64,000 nt of DNA from Anoxybacteroides tepidamans (GCF_014201465.1 NZ_JACHEP010000014.1:1-64000); one strand, 5' to 3'. Counted from the first letter of the stretch, positions 49,876 to 59,494 are shown. Notes: generated from the sequence alone by a model not told the origin. Program-made: numbers and translations.

Positions 49876-50988
49876 TTATTTTTCGCTATTTGAGCGAATA
49901 CGCTTTTCTGTTTCGATATCAAAGAAATGCGCTTTGTTCATATCTAAAGCAAGTTCGAGCTGATGACCTGGTTTAATTTCTGTACGGGCGTCGATGCGGG
50001 CCACGATTTCTTGGCCGGCAATTTGCGAGTAAACCATTGTTTCAGCGCCAAGCAATTCAGCGACTTCAACGTTCGCTGTAATTTTTGTGTTTTGCGATGC
50101 TTCAATAAACACAGGTTCATCATGGAAGTCTTCGGGACGAATGCCTAATATGACTTCTTTGCCGACATATCCTTGTTCACGAAGCACTTTCATTTTTCCT
50201 TCAGGAACGCCGATCGTGACATTGTCAATGATGAATTTTCCGTCTTCTAATCTTCCTTTTAAGAAGTTCATCGCTGGGGAGCCGATAAAGCCGCCGACGA
50301 AAATATTTTCTGGCTTTTCGTATACTTCTTTCGGTGTACCGACTTGTTGAATCACGCCATCTTTCATAACGACAAGACGAGTCGCCATCGTCATCGCTTC
50401 TGTTTGGTCGTGTGTGACGTAAATCGTCGTTGTCCCTAAGCGTTGGTGTAATTTGGCAATTTCTGAACGCATTTGGACGCGAAGTTTGGCATCAAGGTTC
50501 GAAAGCGGCTCGTCCATTAAAAACACTTTTGCATCGCGAACAATTGCACGACCTAAGGCAACGCGTTGACGCTGACCTCCCGATAATGCTTTTGGCTTGC
50601 GGTCTAAATATTGTTCAAGACCGAGAATGCGCGCAGCTTCACGAACGCGGCGGTCGATTTCGTCTTTCGGGAATTTGCGCAATTTTAAGCCGAACGCCAT
50701 GTTGTCATAGACGCTCATATGCGGATAAAGCGCATAATTTTGGAATACCATCGCGATGTCGCGATCTTTCGGCGCGACGTCGTTCATGCGCTTTCCGTCA
50801 ATATATAAATCGCCTTTTGAAATTTCTTCAAGACCGGCAATCATCCGGAGAGTAGTCGATTTTCCGCAGCCGGACGGGCCGACGAAGACGATAAACTCTT
50901 TGTCTTGAATATGTAAGTTGAAGTCTTTTACGGCTGTGACGTTATTATCATAAATTTTGTAAATGTGCTCTAAAAGAAGTTCAGCCAT
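49876..50988 (-). CDS. msmX: sugar ABC transporter ATPase MsmX
   Basis: MsmX/UgpC-type ATPase of 370 aa (B. subtilis MsmX 365), a shared energiser of several carbohydrate importers. Walker A GPSGCGKST, signature LSGGQRQRVALGRA, Walker B VFLMDEPLSNLDAK, H-loop THDQTEAM, and a C-terminal TOBE/MalK-like regulatory domain. ATG 50988 follows GAGGTG. A cre site just upstream indicates CcpA control. No permease genes are adjacent, as usual for this multitask ATPase. Confidence 0.94.
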   Translation of the reverse strand: MAELLLEHIYKIYDNNVTAVKDFNLHIQDKEFIVFVGPSGCGKSTTLRMIAGLEEISKGDLYIDGKRMNDVAPKDRDIAMVFQNYALYPHMSVYDNMAFGLKLRKFPKDEIDRRVREAARILGLEQYLDRKPKALSGGQRQRVALGRAIVRDAKVFLMDEPLSNLDAKLRVQMRSEIAKLHQRLGTTTIYVTHDQTEAMTMATRLVVMKDGVIQQVGTPKEVYEKPENIFVGGFIGSPAMNFLKGRLEDGKFIIDNVTIGVPEGKMKVLREQGYVGKEVILGIRPEDFHDEPVFIEASQNTKITANVEVAELLGAETMVYSQIAGQEIVARIDARTEIKPGHQLELALDMNKAHFFDIETEKRIRSNSEK

Positions 50989-51002
50989 GTTCAGCACCTC
51001 CA

Positions 51003-51016
51003 TGAAATCGGTTTCA
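51003..51016 (-). promoter_or_regulatory. CcpA cre site upstream of msmX
   Basis: Minus-strand TGAAACCGATTTCA fits TGWAANCGNTNWCA at all fixed positions, between the upstream gene and the msmX Shine-Dalgarno. Confidence 0.75.
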
Positions 51017-51104
51017 ATTGCTTTCATCATACAAAAAAACAGCCGCAAACGTAAATGGACAATATGCACAAAAAATGAAACGGATTTCAGGCACGGTGAC
51101 GAAT

Positions 51105-52007
51105 TCACTTCTTCATATATTCCTTGAGCAAAATCGCTAAATACATCGCGGCGGCTCCTTTAAAATGTTTAATATCGATCCCGGTTTTTTCAATAAATTT
51201 ATCAATGCGGTATTGCAAACTGTTTCGATGCATATAGAGTTTTTTAGCTGCGAGTGAAACGTTTAAGTTGCATTGTAAAAAAACCTTTACTGTTTCAAGA
51301 AGATCGTTGTCAATGGTTTTCATAAATGAAAGGGAGTGCTGAATCGTTTCTAGTTCCGGATGATGGTGAATGAATATGATCGGCAATACGTCTTCGATTG
51401 TGTAAACAGTTTGCGTTGGGATGTAGGTTTGTGCTAATTCAAAATATTGCTTTTCTAGACAGAAACGACGATACAGATCAGCATCATATGAATGCGTCTG
51501 CCCGATGAAAACGTGCAAGGTAATGTAAAAATCGCTCGATAAGGCATCGATCATTTCGATAAAAGGAAGGCGATGCTCTGTTTCTTCCTGTTTTTTCTCC
51601 ACAATAATGCCCCGATGTTCCTGCTCCCAAATCATGATGACTTTTTCCTGAAACAATCCTTCTACCGCCTCGCGAAAATGATCTTTGTCGACGGTGGATT
51701 GGTTCGTTTGAAATTGAATAAACCGATAAGAAGGGGCATGATTGGAAAGAAGGCGAAGCTGCGTATAATCACCTTGCACAAAAAAGCGATACCAAGCGAG
51801 TTCTTCTTTTGTGAACAATCGATGAAGATGAGCCATTGGCACGAAAAAAATGGACAATAGCTGTTTTTCCCGTTCTGTTAATGCATTCTTTAAAATGCCG
51901 ATTTGATCGCCTTGTTTTGTATAAAACCACTCATAATCGTCCATTTTTTCTGTTTGTTCATTAATCAGAAGAGCGTCTTTGAAATGAACTTTCAGTTGTT
52001 CGAGCAT
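51105..52007 (-). CDS. PucR-type helix-turn-helix regulator
   Basis: Protein of 300 aa whose C-terminal 60 residues form a PucR-type helix-turn-helix (TVKVFLQCNLNVSLAAKKLYMHRNSLQYRIDKF). The N-terminal two thirds have no recognised sensor domain. CdaR/PucR proteins regulate sugar-acid, purine or other catabolic genes. It is followed after 116 bp by msmX on the same strand, suggesting a sugar-related role, but the target is unknown. ATG 52007 follows AAAGGAATT. Confidence 0.8.
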   Translation of the reverse strand: MLEQLKVHFKDALLINEQTEKMDDYEWFYTKQGDQIGILKNALTEREKQLLSIFFVPMAHLHRLFTKEELAWYRFFVQGDYTQLRLLSNHAPSYRFIQFQTNQSTVDKDHFREAVEGLFQEKVIMIWEQEHRGIIVEKKQEETEHRLPFIEMIDALSSDFYITLHVFIGQTHSYDADLYRRFCLEKQYFELAQTYIPTQTVYTIEDVLPIIFIHHHPELETIQHSLSFMKTIDNDLLETVKVFLQCNLNVSLAAKKLYMHRNSLQYRIDKFIEKTGIDIKHFKGAAAMYLAILLKEYMKK

Positions 52008-52048
52008 TGTGCAGAATTCCTTTCCTATAGAGTATATGTTTATTATAC

Positions 52049-52083
52049 AAAAAAACCGACTTTCTCTGGGAAGAGAAAATCGG
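52049..52083 (-). terminator. terminator of the 58-aa minus-strand gene
   Basis: CCGATTTTCTCT pairs with AGAGAAAGTCGG on the minus strand, then TTTTTTT. Confidence 0.85.
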
Positions 52084-52093
52084 TGTGTTTGCT

Positions 52094-52270
52094 TTACACT
52101 TCATGTGGGGGAGCTTCTTCCACTAGATCTCGAGCTTCTTCGATGTTCGTCGCCTCATATCGAGCATGAACATACCCTCCTGCCATTCCTTCGTTAATCA
52201 TGCGGTCGATGTCCATATAATATTTATCCCGTCCTTCATGGCAAGAATCTTTGCATGTTTTATTGTCCAT
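52094..52270 (-). CDS. 58-aa acidic small protein, unknown
   Basis: Protein of 58 aa beginning MDNKTCKDSCHEGRDKYYMD, with a helical acidic end (IEEARDLVEEAPPHEV). Two Cys (CKDSC) near the N-terminus. ATG 52270 lies after AAGGAGGGGAT at good spacing; an in-frame ATG at 52327 is less likely. Function unknown. Divergent from the 127-aa gene. Confidence 0.65.
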   Translation of the reverse strand: MDNKTCKDSCHEGRDKYYMDIDRMINEGMAGGYVHARYEATNIEEARDLVEEAPPHEV

Positions 52271-52370
52271 TACTATCCCCTCCTTGTGGATCATTAGTTT
52301 TATTTTGTCATATGTGGTGCGATTCATTCATATAGATGAGTGAGTCAGGACAAATAAAAGGAGGGGGAGT

Positions 52371-52754
52371 ATGCTTCATACGTTAGAGCAAGCCATTGAA
52401 ACGACATGGATGACACTGCAATTTGCGCAGTTATTACTAGAGAAAAGCGAGGAGCAGAAACAGCAACTTACATCTTATGTGCAAAAAGAGCAAAAGCACC
52501 TCGATCTATGGCAATATACGTATTTTTTAGTTAAAGGCACATATTATGAAAAGAAGTTAGGATATAACGTCCCATTAGCGGGTGACATCGTGCCCACCAT
52601 TCTTTTGTATGAGATGAAGAAGGCAATGCTGTATTATGAATTAGCAAAAGTGCTTTCCGGTGCGCAAAAATATGCAGCGGAACGGGCATTGCAGCAGGCG
52701 CTAGAGCATAGTTCTTTCTTTTTGACAATTATGCAAGCAGAAAATGTTCTGTAA
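52371..52754 (+). CDS. 127-aa helical protein, unknown
   Basis: All-helical protein of 127 aa, with a ferritin-like four-helix impression (ETTWMTLQFAQLLLEKSEEQK, KEQKHLDLWQYTYF, YEMKKAMLYYELAKV), but no clear iron-binding Glu/His set. Function unknown. ATG 52371 follows AGGAGGGGGAG. Divergent from the 58-aa gene; the next gene yheB has its own promoter. Confidence 0.65.
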   Translation: MLHTLEQAIETTWMTLQFAQLLLEKSEEQKQQLTSYVQKEQKHLDLWQYTYFLVKGTYYEKKLGYNVPLAGDIVPTILLYEMKKAMLYYELAKVLSGAQKYAAERALQQALEHSSFFLTIMQAENVL

Positions 52755-52778
52755 TGATCAGTCGCCTTCCCTCATTCA

Positions 52779-52807
52779 TTGCTCTTTTGCCGAACAAACG
52801 ATATAAT
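52779..52807 (+). promoter_or_regulatory. SigA promoter of yheB
   Basis: TTGCTC (52779-52784), 17-bp spacer, TATAAT (52802-52807). Confidence 0.6.
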
Positions 52808-52849
52808 GAAAAACTAGGCAAGCGAGTAATGAAGGGAGCGGAGGGATAG

Positions 52850-53983
52850 ATGAAGACCGTGCTGTATTTTCTTTTTATGATGGTTGTCGGTGCTATCATT
52901 GGTGGAGTGACGAATGCATTAGCGATTAAAATGTTGTTTCGTCCATATAAGCCGATTTATATATACGGGAAACGTCTGCCGTTCACACCAGGGCTCATTC
53001 CGAAACGCCGTGAAGAGTTAGCGCATCAGCTTGGAAAGATGGTTGTCGAACATTTATTGACACCTGAAGGGATTCGTCGTAAGCTAACGGAAGCAGGCTT
53101 TATGAACAGTGCAGTAAAGTGGGGGCAACAATGGGCGGAAAGATGGCTCGATTGCCAAGATACGATTGACGAACGGCTGCAACATTTTGGAATGAAAGAG
53201 CCAAAAGAATGGGTTCGTGTAAAAGCAACACAATGGGTGGACAAGGCGTATGAACAATGGATGGAGCAACTAAGAGAGAAGAAAATTCAAGAGGTGCTTC
53301 CTCCGGAAATGCGGGGGAAAATCGAAGAACGGCTCAGTCATTTCGCCAACTACATTGCCGATCAGGCGCTACATTATTTCCAAAGCGAAGAAGGGAAGCA
53401 GCGTATCGCGAAAATGATCGATGAATTTTTTATCGGCCGTGGCATGCTTGGCAATATGCTGCAAATGTTCCTTGGCAACGTGAATGTTGTCGACAAAGTG
53501 CAGCTGGAAATCGCGAAATTTTTAAACCATAAAGGAACGAGAGACATGCTCGCCCAGCTTTTATTGAACGAATGGAACAAGTGGACAGATTTCTCGGTTG
53601 CAACAGTTGAAGAGTTTATCGGAAAAGAGCGGCTTCAACGGTCGATGCATGAATTAGTGGCAAAAGCGGTAGAAACGAACGATCTGTTTGACAAAAAAGT
53701 GGCAGATGTTCTTGCACCATACCGGGCGCAAGTCATCGATGAGTGGATTCCAAAAGCGGTCGCAAAAGGTATGCAGTGGGTGAGCGATCAAGTCGAAATA
53801 TTTATCGACCGTTTGCAAATTGTCGATATTGTTCGGACGGAAGTGGAGACGTTCTCTGTTGAACGTCTCGAAGAAATGATTTTATCAATTTCGCGGCGCG
53901 AATTTAAGATGATTACGTATTTAGGAGCATTGTTAGGAGGATTAATCGGGATTTTTCAAGCGGTTGTCGGATTATGGATGTAG
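52850..53983 (+). CDS. yheB: DUF445 membrane protein YheB
   Basis: DUF445-family protein of 377 aa. N-terminal helix with [23 protein letters not shown], then [16 protein letters not shown], a long amphipathic helical middle and a C-terminal helix ([18 protein letters not shown]). Function unknown. Matches B. subtilis YheB in length and neighbourhood (yheB-yheA-yhaX-hemZ). ATG 52850 follows GGAGGGATAG. Confidence 0.9.
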   Translation: MKTVLYFLFMMVVGAIIGGVTNALAIKMLFRPYKPIYIYGKRLPFTPGLIPKRREELAHQLGKMVVEHLLTPEGIRRKLTEAGFMNSAVKWGQQWAERWLDCQDTIDERLQHFGMKEPKEWVRVKATQWVDKAYEQWMEQLREKKIQEVLPPEMRGKIEERLSHFANYIADQALHYFQSEEGKQRIAKMIDEFFIGRGMLGNMLQMFLGNVNVVDKVQLEIAKFLNHKGTRDMLAQLLLNEWNKWTDFSVATVEEFIGKERLQRSMHELVAKAVETNDLFDKKVADVLAPYRAQVIDEWIPKAVAKGMQWVSDQVEIFIDRLQIVDIVRTEVETFSVERLEEMILSISRREFKMITYLGALLGGLIGIFQAVVGLWM

Positions 53984-54006
53984 TCCGCTGGCATATCGTT
54001 TTTTCT

Positions 54007-54042
54007 TGCCGCATATGGTAAGGATAGCGGCACGTTATTTTT
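54007..54042 (+). terminator. probable terminator after yheB
   Basis: TGCCGC (54007-54012) pairs with GCGGCA (54027-54032), then CGTTATTTTT. Confidence 0.5.
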
Positions 54043-54061
54043 CGAATTAGGAGGCTTTTTT

Positions 54062-54415
54062 ATGTCCAATCCATTATATGCAATCGCCCAACAATTAGAG
54101 CAGGCGATTCGTACAAGCGATGATTTTCAACAATTGAAGCAAGCGTACGAAGCGGTGCGCCGCGACGAAACCGCCTATCGCGTGTTTACGCATTTTCGCG
54201 ATTTGCAAATGCGGCTTCATGAAAAGCAATTGACGGGTGCGGCCATCTTACCGGAAGAAGTAGAACAGGCGCAAAAAGCGATGGCGCTTGCGCAGCAAAA
54301 CGAAAAATTATCTGCCCTTATGATGCTTGAGCAGCGAATGAGCATGGTGATCGCAGACATCAACCAAATTGCGATGAAACCGCTTGAAGAATTGTATCGT
54401 TCGTTTACGGAATAA
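54062..54415 (+). CDS. yheA: YlbF/YmcA-family protein YheA
   Basis: Small helical protein of 117 aa of the YlbF/YmcA/YheA family (DUF964): QQLEQAIRTSDDFQQLKQAYEAVRRDETAYRVFTHFRDLQMRLHEKQ. YlbF and YmcA form a complex modulating RNase Y and developmental switches; the role of YheA is unknown. ATG 54062 follows AGGAGG. Gene order yheB-yheA conserved with B. subtilis. Confidence 0.9.
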   Translation: MSNPLYAIAQQLEQAIRTSDDFQQLKQAYEAVRRDETAYRVFTHFRDLQMRLHEKQLTGAAILPEEVEQAQKAMALAQQNEKLSALMMLEQRMSMVIADINQIAMKPLEELYRSFTE

Positions 54416-54443
54416 GAGACACTCATTTGAGTGTTCTTTTTTT
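54414..54443 (+). terminator. terminator after yheA
   Basis: AGACACTCA pairs with GAGTGTTCT around TTT, followed by TTTTTT. Confidence 0.75.
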
Positions 54444-54505
54444 ATTTATATTGTCATAGCTATGTGATAGGCAAGTGTGACAACGTGAAAAAGGGGGAAA
54501 CAGCC

Positions 54506-55372
54506 TTGGCCTATAAATTGCTTGCTTTAAATATTGACGGCACGATTTTGAAACAGAACGGCCGTCTGCAAAAAGAGACGAAAGAAGCAGTCGAGTTTGT
54601 CAAACAAAAAGACGTATATGTGACATTAATGACAAGCCGAAATTTATTATCGGCGCGAAAAATAGCAAAAGCGTTAAAACTAGACAGCATGCTTGTTGCT
54701 TTTCAAGGGGCGATGATTGGAAAGTCGTTGGATGAAAAACTATATGAAGCAACGATTCCTGAAGAGCGGACGTTTAATATCGTTCAAGTATTGGAAAATT
54801 ATTCGTGCAACGTTCGGCTGATGCATGAGCGGTATTCGCTTGGAAACCGTAAAAAAGTGCAAAAGCAGTTGGTCGTAAAAACGGTGTTGTCTTCCGGGGA
54901 CCCGTTTTTTTACCCGACGCAGTTTGTTGATTCGTTAAGCGATGTATTGCGCGATGAACCGTTAGCCGTTCCGAAAATTGATGTATATTTTGCAAATGAG
55001 GAAGAGAAAAATGAAGCTGTTGCTGTTTTGCATCAAGCGTTCCCGACGGTCGATATCATTGCGCAGTCAAGCGGGAAAATCGAAATTGTGCCAAGCGGTG
55101 TTTCAAAATTAGCTGGATTAAAACGGCTTGGCGATTTTTTAGGCATTTCATTGAAAGAAATGGTTGTCATTGGCGATGGGATCGATGATATACGAGCGAT
55201 TGAAGCGGCAGGATTGGGAGTAGCGATGGGGAATGCGCCAGCAGAGGTGAAGAAAGCGGCCGACTGGGTGACGCGTTCGAATGAGCAGTTAGGTGTTGCT
55301 TACATGATTAAAGAACATTTTCGAAAACAGCAACGTCCCGAGTTTTTGCATAAGCTGAAAATGAAGCAATAG
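54506..55372 (+). CDS. yhaX: HAD-superfamily (Cof-type) protein YhaX
   Basis: Cof-type HAD protein of 288 aa, the length of B. subtilis YhaX, a sporulation-expressed protein of unknown substrate. Motif I reads LNIDGT, with Asn at the usual catalytic Asp nucleophile position; motif II Thr/Ser lies in TLMTSRN; motif IV has VIGDGIDDIRAIEAAGLGVAMGNA. The Asn, if not a variant family norm, argues against ordinary phosphatase activity. UUG 54506 lies 8 nt after AAGGGGG. Order yheA-yhaX-hemZ as in B. subtilis. Confidence 0.87.
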   Translation: MAYKLLALNIDGTILKQNGRLQKETKEAVEFVKQKDVYVTLMTSRNLLSARKIAKALKLDSMLVAFQGAMIGKSLDEKLYEATIPEERTFNIVQVLENYSCNVRLMHERYSLGNRKKVQKQLVVKTVLSSGDPFFYPTQFVDSLSDVLRDEPLAVPKIDVYFANEEEKNEAVAVLHQAFPTVDIIAQSSGKIEIVPSGVSKLAGLKRLGDFLGISLKEMVVIGDGIDDIRAIEAAGLGVAMGNAPAEVKKAADWVTRSNEQLGVAYMIKEHFRKQQRPEFLHKLKMKQ

Positions 55373-55374
55373 AT

Positions 55375-55412
55375 AAGCGGTTGGGATTTGTGATCCCAGC
55401 TTTTCATTTTTA
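55375..55412 (+). terminator. terminator after yhaX
   Basis: TGGGAT and ATCCCA around TTGTG, extended by AGC/GCT across a bulge, then TTTTCATTTTT. Confidence 0.6.
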
Positions 55413-55490
55413 CCGAAAACAATCATCTCTTGACGAGCGCAAATCGCCTTCTGTACACTTAAATAAGTTTGACGTAAAAGGGTGATATCG

Positions 55491-56987
55491 TTGCGTATTC
55501 AAATTGATGGATTACATGATATAGAGCAGTTTCAACGCCCGCTTGAAGTGATTACGGGGTTATTTTTTGAACAATACGAACTATCGTTTGAACCAATGTC
55601 TGCTGATATCGTTATAACGTTTTCCTTGCATGGCGAACAAGTCGGGGTTGTGAACGGAATGTTGATTGAAACGGAAAGCGGGCATAAATGGAAGGCAGAG
55701 TATCAAACGGATTTGCGGCCATATACCGATGAGAAAACCCGGCTGAAACAATGGAAAAATGCCGTTTTTCATGTATATTTAACACTTTTTCAAGAGTATA
55801 CACGGTTGATTCAGCAATGGGGTATTTTAACGGGAGTCCGTCCGGTTAAACTGCTTCATCAAAAATTACGCTCAGGGCTCACGAAAGAAGAAGCGCACCG
55901 CCAGCTTCGCGAAGATTATTTAGTAACGGATGAAAAAATTCAGTTAATGCAACAGATTGTCGATCGCCAACTGGCCGTTGTCCCTGATTTATATGATCTC
56001 GCGCATGAAGTCAGCATTTATATCGGCATCCCGTTTTGTCCAACGAAATGTGCGTATTGCACATTTCCGGCGTATGCGATTAACGGCCGTCAAGGATCCG
56101 TTGACTCGTTTTTAGCGGGACTTCATTATGAAATGAGGGAAGTGGGGCGGTTTTTAAAAGAGCGAGGAATCAACATTACGACGATTTATTACGGCGGCGG
56201 TACCCCAACGAGCATTACAGCGGAAGAAATGGATCGGCTATATGAAGAAATGTACGAATCGTTCCCGAACGTTGAACGCGTCCGGGAAATTACAGTGGAA
56301 GCAGGACGGCCGGATACGATTACGCCGGAGAAGCTCGATGTGTTGAAAAAATGGAAGATCGACCGCATTAGCATTAATCCGCAATCGTATATTCAGGAAA
56401 CGTTAAAAGCGATTGGCCGTCATCATACGGTCGATGAAACGATTGAAAAGTTTTATTTGGCACGGAAGATGGGAATGAACAACATTAATATGGATTTAAT
56501 CATCGGCCTTCCCGGAGAAGGAATCGAGGAATTTAACTACACGTTAGCGGAAACGGAAAAATTAATGCCGGAGTCGCTCACCGTTCATACGCTTTCATTT
56601 AAGCGGGCGTCGGAGATGACAAAAAACAAGGAGAAATATAAAGTGGCCGACCGTGATGAAATTAGCGCGATGATGAAAAACGCGCAAGATTGGACGAAGC
56701 GAAACGGCTATGTTCCATATTATCTATACCGCCAAAAAAACATTCTCGGCAACCTTGAAAACGTCGGGTATGCGCTTCCGGGACAGGAAAGCATTTACAA
56801 CATTATGATTATGGAAGAACAGCAATCGATCATCGGACTTGGCTGCGGCGCCTCAAGCAAATTCGTTCACCCGAAAACGCGGGCGATCACCCGCTTCGCC
56901 AACCCGAAAGAGCCGAAAGTATATAACGAAAACTTTGTGCATTATACGGAAGAAAAATTAAAAATGATGGACAAATTATTTCAATAG
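55491..56987 (+). CDS. hemZ: radical SAM protein HemZ (coproporphyrinogen dehydrogenase-like)
   Basis: Radical SAM enzyme of 498 aa (B. subtilis HemZ 501). Iron-sulfur motif CPTKCAYC after YIGIPFC, preceded by a long N-terminal domain, then GGGTPT, EAGRPDTIT and the HemN-type C-terminal region. Annotated as oxygen-independent coproporphyrinogen III oxidase, though this activity is not established for HemZ in Gram-positive bacteria, which use the coproporphyrin route. UUG 55491 follows AAGGGTG by 7 nt. Confidence 0.9.
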   Translation: MRIQIDGLHDIEQFQRPLEVITGLFFEQYELSFEPMSADIVITFSLHGEQVGVVNGMLIETESGHKWKAEYQTDLRPYTDEKTRLKQWKNAVFHVYLTLFQEYTRLIQQWGILTGVRPVKLLHQKLRSGLTKEEAHRQLREDYLVTDEKIQLMQQIVDRQLAVVPDLYDLAHEVSIYIGIPFCPTKCAYCTFPAYAINGRQGSVDSFLAGLHYEMREVGRFLKERGINITTIYYGGGTPTSITAEEMDRLYEEMYESFPNVERVREITVEAGRPDTITPEKLDVLKKWKIDRISINPQSYIQETLKAIGRHHTVDETIEKFYLARKMGMNNINMDLIIGLPGEGIEEFNYTLAETEKLMPESLTVHTLSFKRASEMTKNKEKYKVADRDEISAMMKNAQDWTKRNGYVPYYLYRQKNILGNLENVGYALPGQESIYNIMIMEEQQSIIGLGCGASSKFVHPKTRAITRFANPKEPKVYNENFVHYTEEKLKMMDKLFQ

Positions 56988-56989
56988 AA

Positions 56990-57022
56990 ATTCCCCGATT
57001 GTTTATGCAATCGGGGATTTCG
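56990..57022. terminator. terminator between hemZ and yhzC
   Basis: AAATTCCCCGATT pairs with AATCGGGGATTT around an 8-nt loop; T tail short. Confidence 0.7.
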
Positions 57023-57025
57023 CTT

Positions 57026-57211
57026 TTACCGGTGAAATAAAATCAATTTCCCGCTTGATGTCGTACAGCGATGCGTTTTGTCATAACAATGATGTTCACG
57101 CAACTTTTGTTCGCCGATTTTTTTCGCTTCTTCTTCGTTTGCGGCTTCGAACGTTTCGTCCAACAGCTTTTCGCCGTTTTTGTCAAATGCAGTCAATACA
57201 AACAGTGGCAT
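57026..57211 (-). CDS. yhzC: small conserved protein, YhzC-like
   Basis: Protein of 61 aa: MPLFVLTAFDKNGEKLLDE, EEAKKIGEQKLREHHCYDK, THRCTTSSGKLILFHR. The C-terminal THRCTSxSGKLxLFHR pattern is as I recall for B. subtilis YhzC (about 77 aa); function unknown. ATG 57211 follows AAAGGGG; an in-frame ATG further upstream is less likely. Convergent with hemZ. Confidence 0.7.
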   Translation of the reverse strand: MPLFVLTAFDKNGEKLLDETFEAANEEEAKKIGEQKLREHHCYDKTHRCTTSSGKLILFHR

Positions 57212-57363
57212 CGTTGCTTCCCCTTTCGCTGAATAGTGATTCATTATTCATTATTCTTTTATTTTTTGCAAAAATCCTTCTAACGAATGAAACTTTTCGG
57301 TAAGATAAACGTGTAATAAGATGTGGAAAATTTATCTTTTATTTGAAAAATGGGGGAGTGAAA

Positions 57364-58263
57364 ATGAGTTTACACTTGGAACAAGTTACGAAGCGGTTTG
57401 GGAATGTAACAGCGGTTGATCATGTAACGTTAAGCATTCCAGAAGGAGAGATGTTCGGACTATTAGGGGCAAACGGCGCGGGGAAGACGACGACGTTTCG
57501 GATGATTTTAGGGCTTTTAGAACCGACGGAAGGAACGATTACATGGAACAATGAAACGATCAATTATGATAAAAGTCATTTAATCGGCTATTTGCCGGAA
57601 GAGCGTGGCTTATATCCGAAGCTAAAAGTGAAAGAGCAATTAATCTATTTAGGGAAACTGCGCGGCCTTGATAAGCAGACGATTATAAAAGAAATGGAAT
57701 ATTGGCTCGAACGATTTAAAGTTCCCGAATATGCAGAAAAGCGGGTCGAAGAATTGTCAAAAGGAAACCAACAAAAAATTCAATTTATTGTAGCAGTGCT
57801 ACATAAACCGAAGCTGTTGATTTTAGATGAGCCGTTCAGCGGTCTTGACCCTGTCAATGTCGAACTATTAAAAGAAGCGGTTATCGATTTAAAAAACAGA
57901 GGAACGACGATCGTCTTCTCGAGCCATCGTATGGAACATGTCGAAGAGTTGTGTGAGCACCTTTGCATTATGCATCGCGGCAAGCCGGTTGTTTATGGGG
58001 CGCTAAAAGAAATTAAGAGGTCGTTTGGAAAAAAGAACGTCGTGATTCACGCCGATTTTCCATTAGATGAGCTGAGTAGTTTTCCTGGTGTAGTAAAAGC
58101 AAAACGGACAGCCGAAGGGATTCATTTGCAAATCGAACAAGAAGAAGTTTCGCAGCGAATTCTTGCTCATATTGCTAATAAAGGGTTTATTCGCAAATTT
58201 GCATTAGAAGAACCAGCTTTAAACGATGTTTTCATCGAAAAAGTAGGTGCGGCTTATGAATAA
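57364..58263 (+). CDS. yhaQ: ABC exporter ATPase YhaQ (NatA-like)
   Basis: ABC ATPase of 299 aa (B. subtilis YhaQ 298). Walker A GANGAGKTT, Q-loop IGYLPEERGLYP, signature LSKGNQQKI, Walker B LLILDEPFSGLDP, H-loop SSHRMEH, and a C-terminal DUF4162-type domain. Partner of YhaP, overlapping by 8 nt. Related to NatA; substrate unknown, possibly Na+ or a peptide. ATG 57364 follows GGGGGAGTG. Confidence 0.92.
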   Translation: MSLHLEQVTKRFGNVTAVDHVTLSIPEGEMFGLLGANGAGKTTTFRMILGLLEPTEGTITWNNETINYDKSHLIGYLPEERGLYPKLKVKEQLIYLGKLRGLDKQTIIKEMEYWLERFKVPEYAEKRVEELSKGNQQKIQFIVAVLHKPKLLILDEPFSGLDPVNVELLKEAVIDLKNRGTTIVFSSHRMEHVEELCEHLCIMHRGKPVVYGALKEIKRSFGKKNVVIHADFPLDELSSFPGVVKAKRTAEGIHLQIEQEEVSQRILAHIANKGFIRKFALEEPALNDVFIEKVGAAYE

Positions 58264-59494
58264 ATTTTGGATCGTGCTTTGGCATACGTATATTACCAAA
58301 TTGAAAGCCAAATCGTTTATTGTCATTACTTTGATTGTCAGCCTGCTTACCTTTGCCGTGACGAATTTAAATCATATCATCAATTTTTTTAATAAAGATG
58401 AAAAGAAAATCATAGGCGTGATAGACCAAACTGAAATGTTTTATGAACCGCTCAAAACGCAGCTTGCCAAAAACAGAGACCGGAATCTTGAGCTAAAGCT
58501 GTTTCATGGAACGGAAAAAGAGGCGAAACAAAAAGTGAAAAGTGAAAAATGGGATGCATTTTTAACGCTTGCTTACGACGACAAACAACTACCAAAAGCG
58601 ACATATTATGCGAATACGATTGCCGATAGCGACATATCAGGCAAACTTGAGCAGGCGCTCCAGCAACTGAAAACGGCACTAGCGACAGCTAAAATCGGTC
58701 TGAAGCCTGAGCAAGTTACACAACTGTACGAGCCAGTGCCCTTTCAAAAGATCGCTTTAGAAAAAAATGCCAAAACGGAAGCGGAATTGAATCAAGCGCG
58801 TGGTCTCGTATACGCGTTAGTGTTTGCGATGTATATGTTTGTTCTTATGTACGGCTCGATGATCGCTTCTGAAGTGGCGACCGAAAAATCGTCGCGCGTC
58901 ATGGAAATTTTAATTTCGAGCGTTTCACCCGTCCAGCAAATGTTCGGCAAAATTATCGGGGTGGCGCTGCTTAGCCTTACACAGTTTTCAATTTTATTTG
59001 CGGTCGGTTTTAGCTCGCTTAAAAGCAATGAATACGAATTGTTCAAACTAATAGGAATCGCACATATTCCGGCGTCGACGCTCGTTTATGCAGTCATCTT
59101 TTTCTTGCTAGGCTATTTATTATATGCAACGCTATTTGCGACGCTCGGTTCGATGGTCAGCCGTTTAGAAGATGTGCAAATGGTGGTGACTCCTGTTACA
59201 TTGCTTGTTTTAGCTTCCTTTTTCATTGCGATGTTCGGGCTAGATTCACCAGAATCACCGTTCATTACGGTAACGTCGTTCATTCCATTTTTTGCTCCGC
59301 TCATTATGTTTTTGCGCATCGGCATGCTTGATGTTGCCGGTTGGGAAATAGCATTAAGTATAGCGCTTTTAATCGGAACAATCGTCTTTTTTGCATATAT
59401 CGGCGCAAAAATTTACCGCGGTGGGGTATTAATGTACGGAAGATCGACTTCTTGGAAAGATATGAAAAAAGCGATTGAGTTAACGAAAAAATAA
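58256..59494 (+). CDS. yhaP: ABC exporter permease YhaP (NatB-like)
   Basis: Permease of 412 aa (B. subtilis YhaP about 419): first helix near residues 20-40, a long extracytoplasmic loop to about 170, then five or six helices with MASEVATEKSSRVMEILISSVSPVQQMFGKIIGVA. Works with YhaQ. ATG 58256 lies in the end of yhaQ. The genes that in B. subtilis separate yhaP from yhaM (yhaO and yhaN) are missing; yhaM follows directly. Confidence 0.9.
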   Translation: MNKFWIVLWHTYITKLKAKSFIVITLIVSLLTFAVTNLNHIINFFNKDEKKIIGVIDQTEMFYEPLKTQLAKNRDRNLELKLFHGTEKEAKQKVKSEKWDAFLTLAYDDKQLPKATYYANTIADSDISGKLEQALQQLKTALATAKIGLKPEQVTQLYEPVPFQKIALEKNAKTEAELNQARGLVYALVFAMYMFVLMYGSMIASEVATEKSSRVMEILISSVSPVQQMFGKIIGVALLSLTQFSILFAVGFSSLKSNEYELFKLIGIAHIPASTLVYAVIFFLLGYLLYATLFATLGSMVSRLEDVQMVVTPVTLLVLASFFIAMFGLDSPESPFITVTSFIPFFAPLIMFLRIGMLDVAGWEIALSIALLIGTIVFFAYIGAKIYRGGVLMYGRSTSWKDMKKAIELTKK

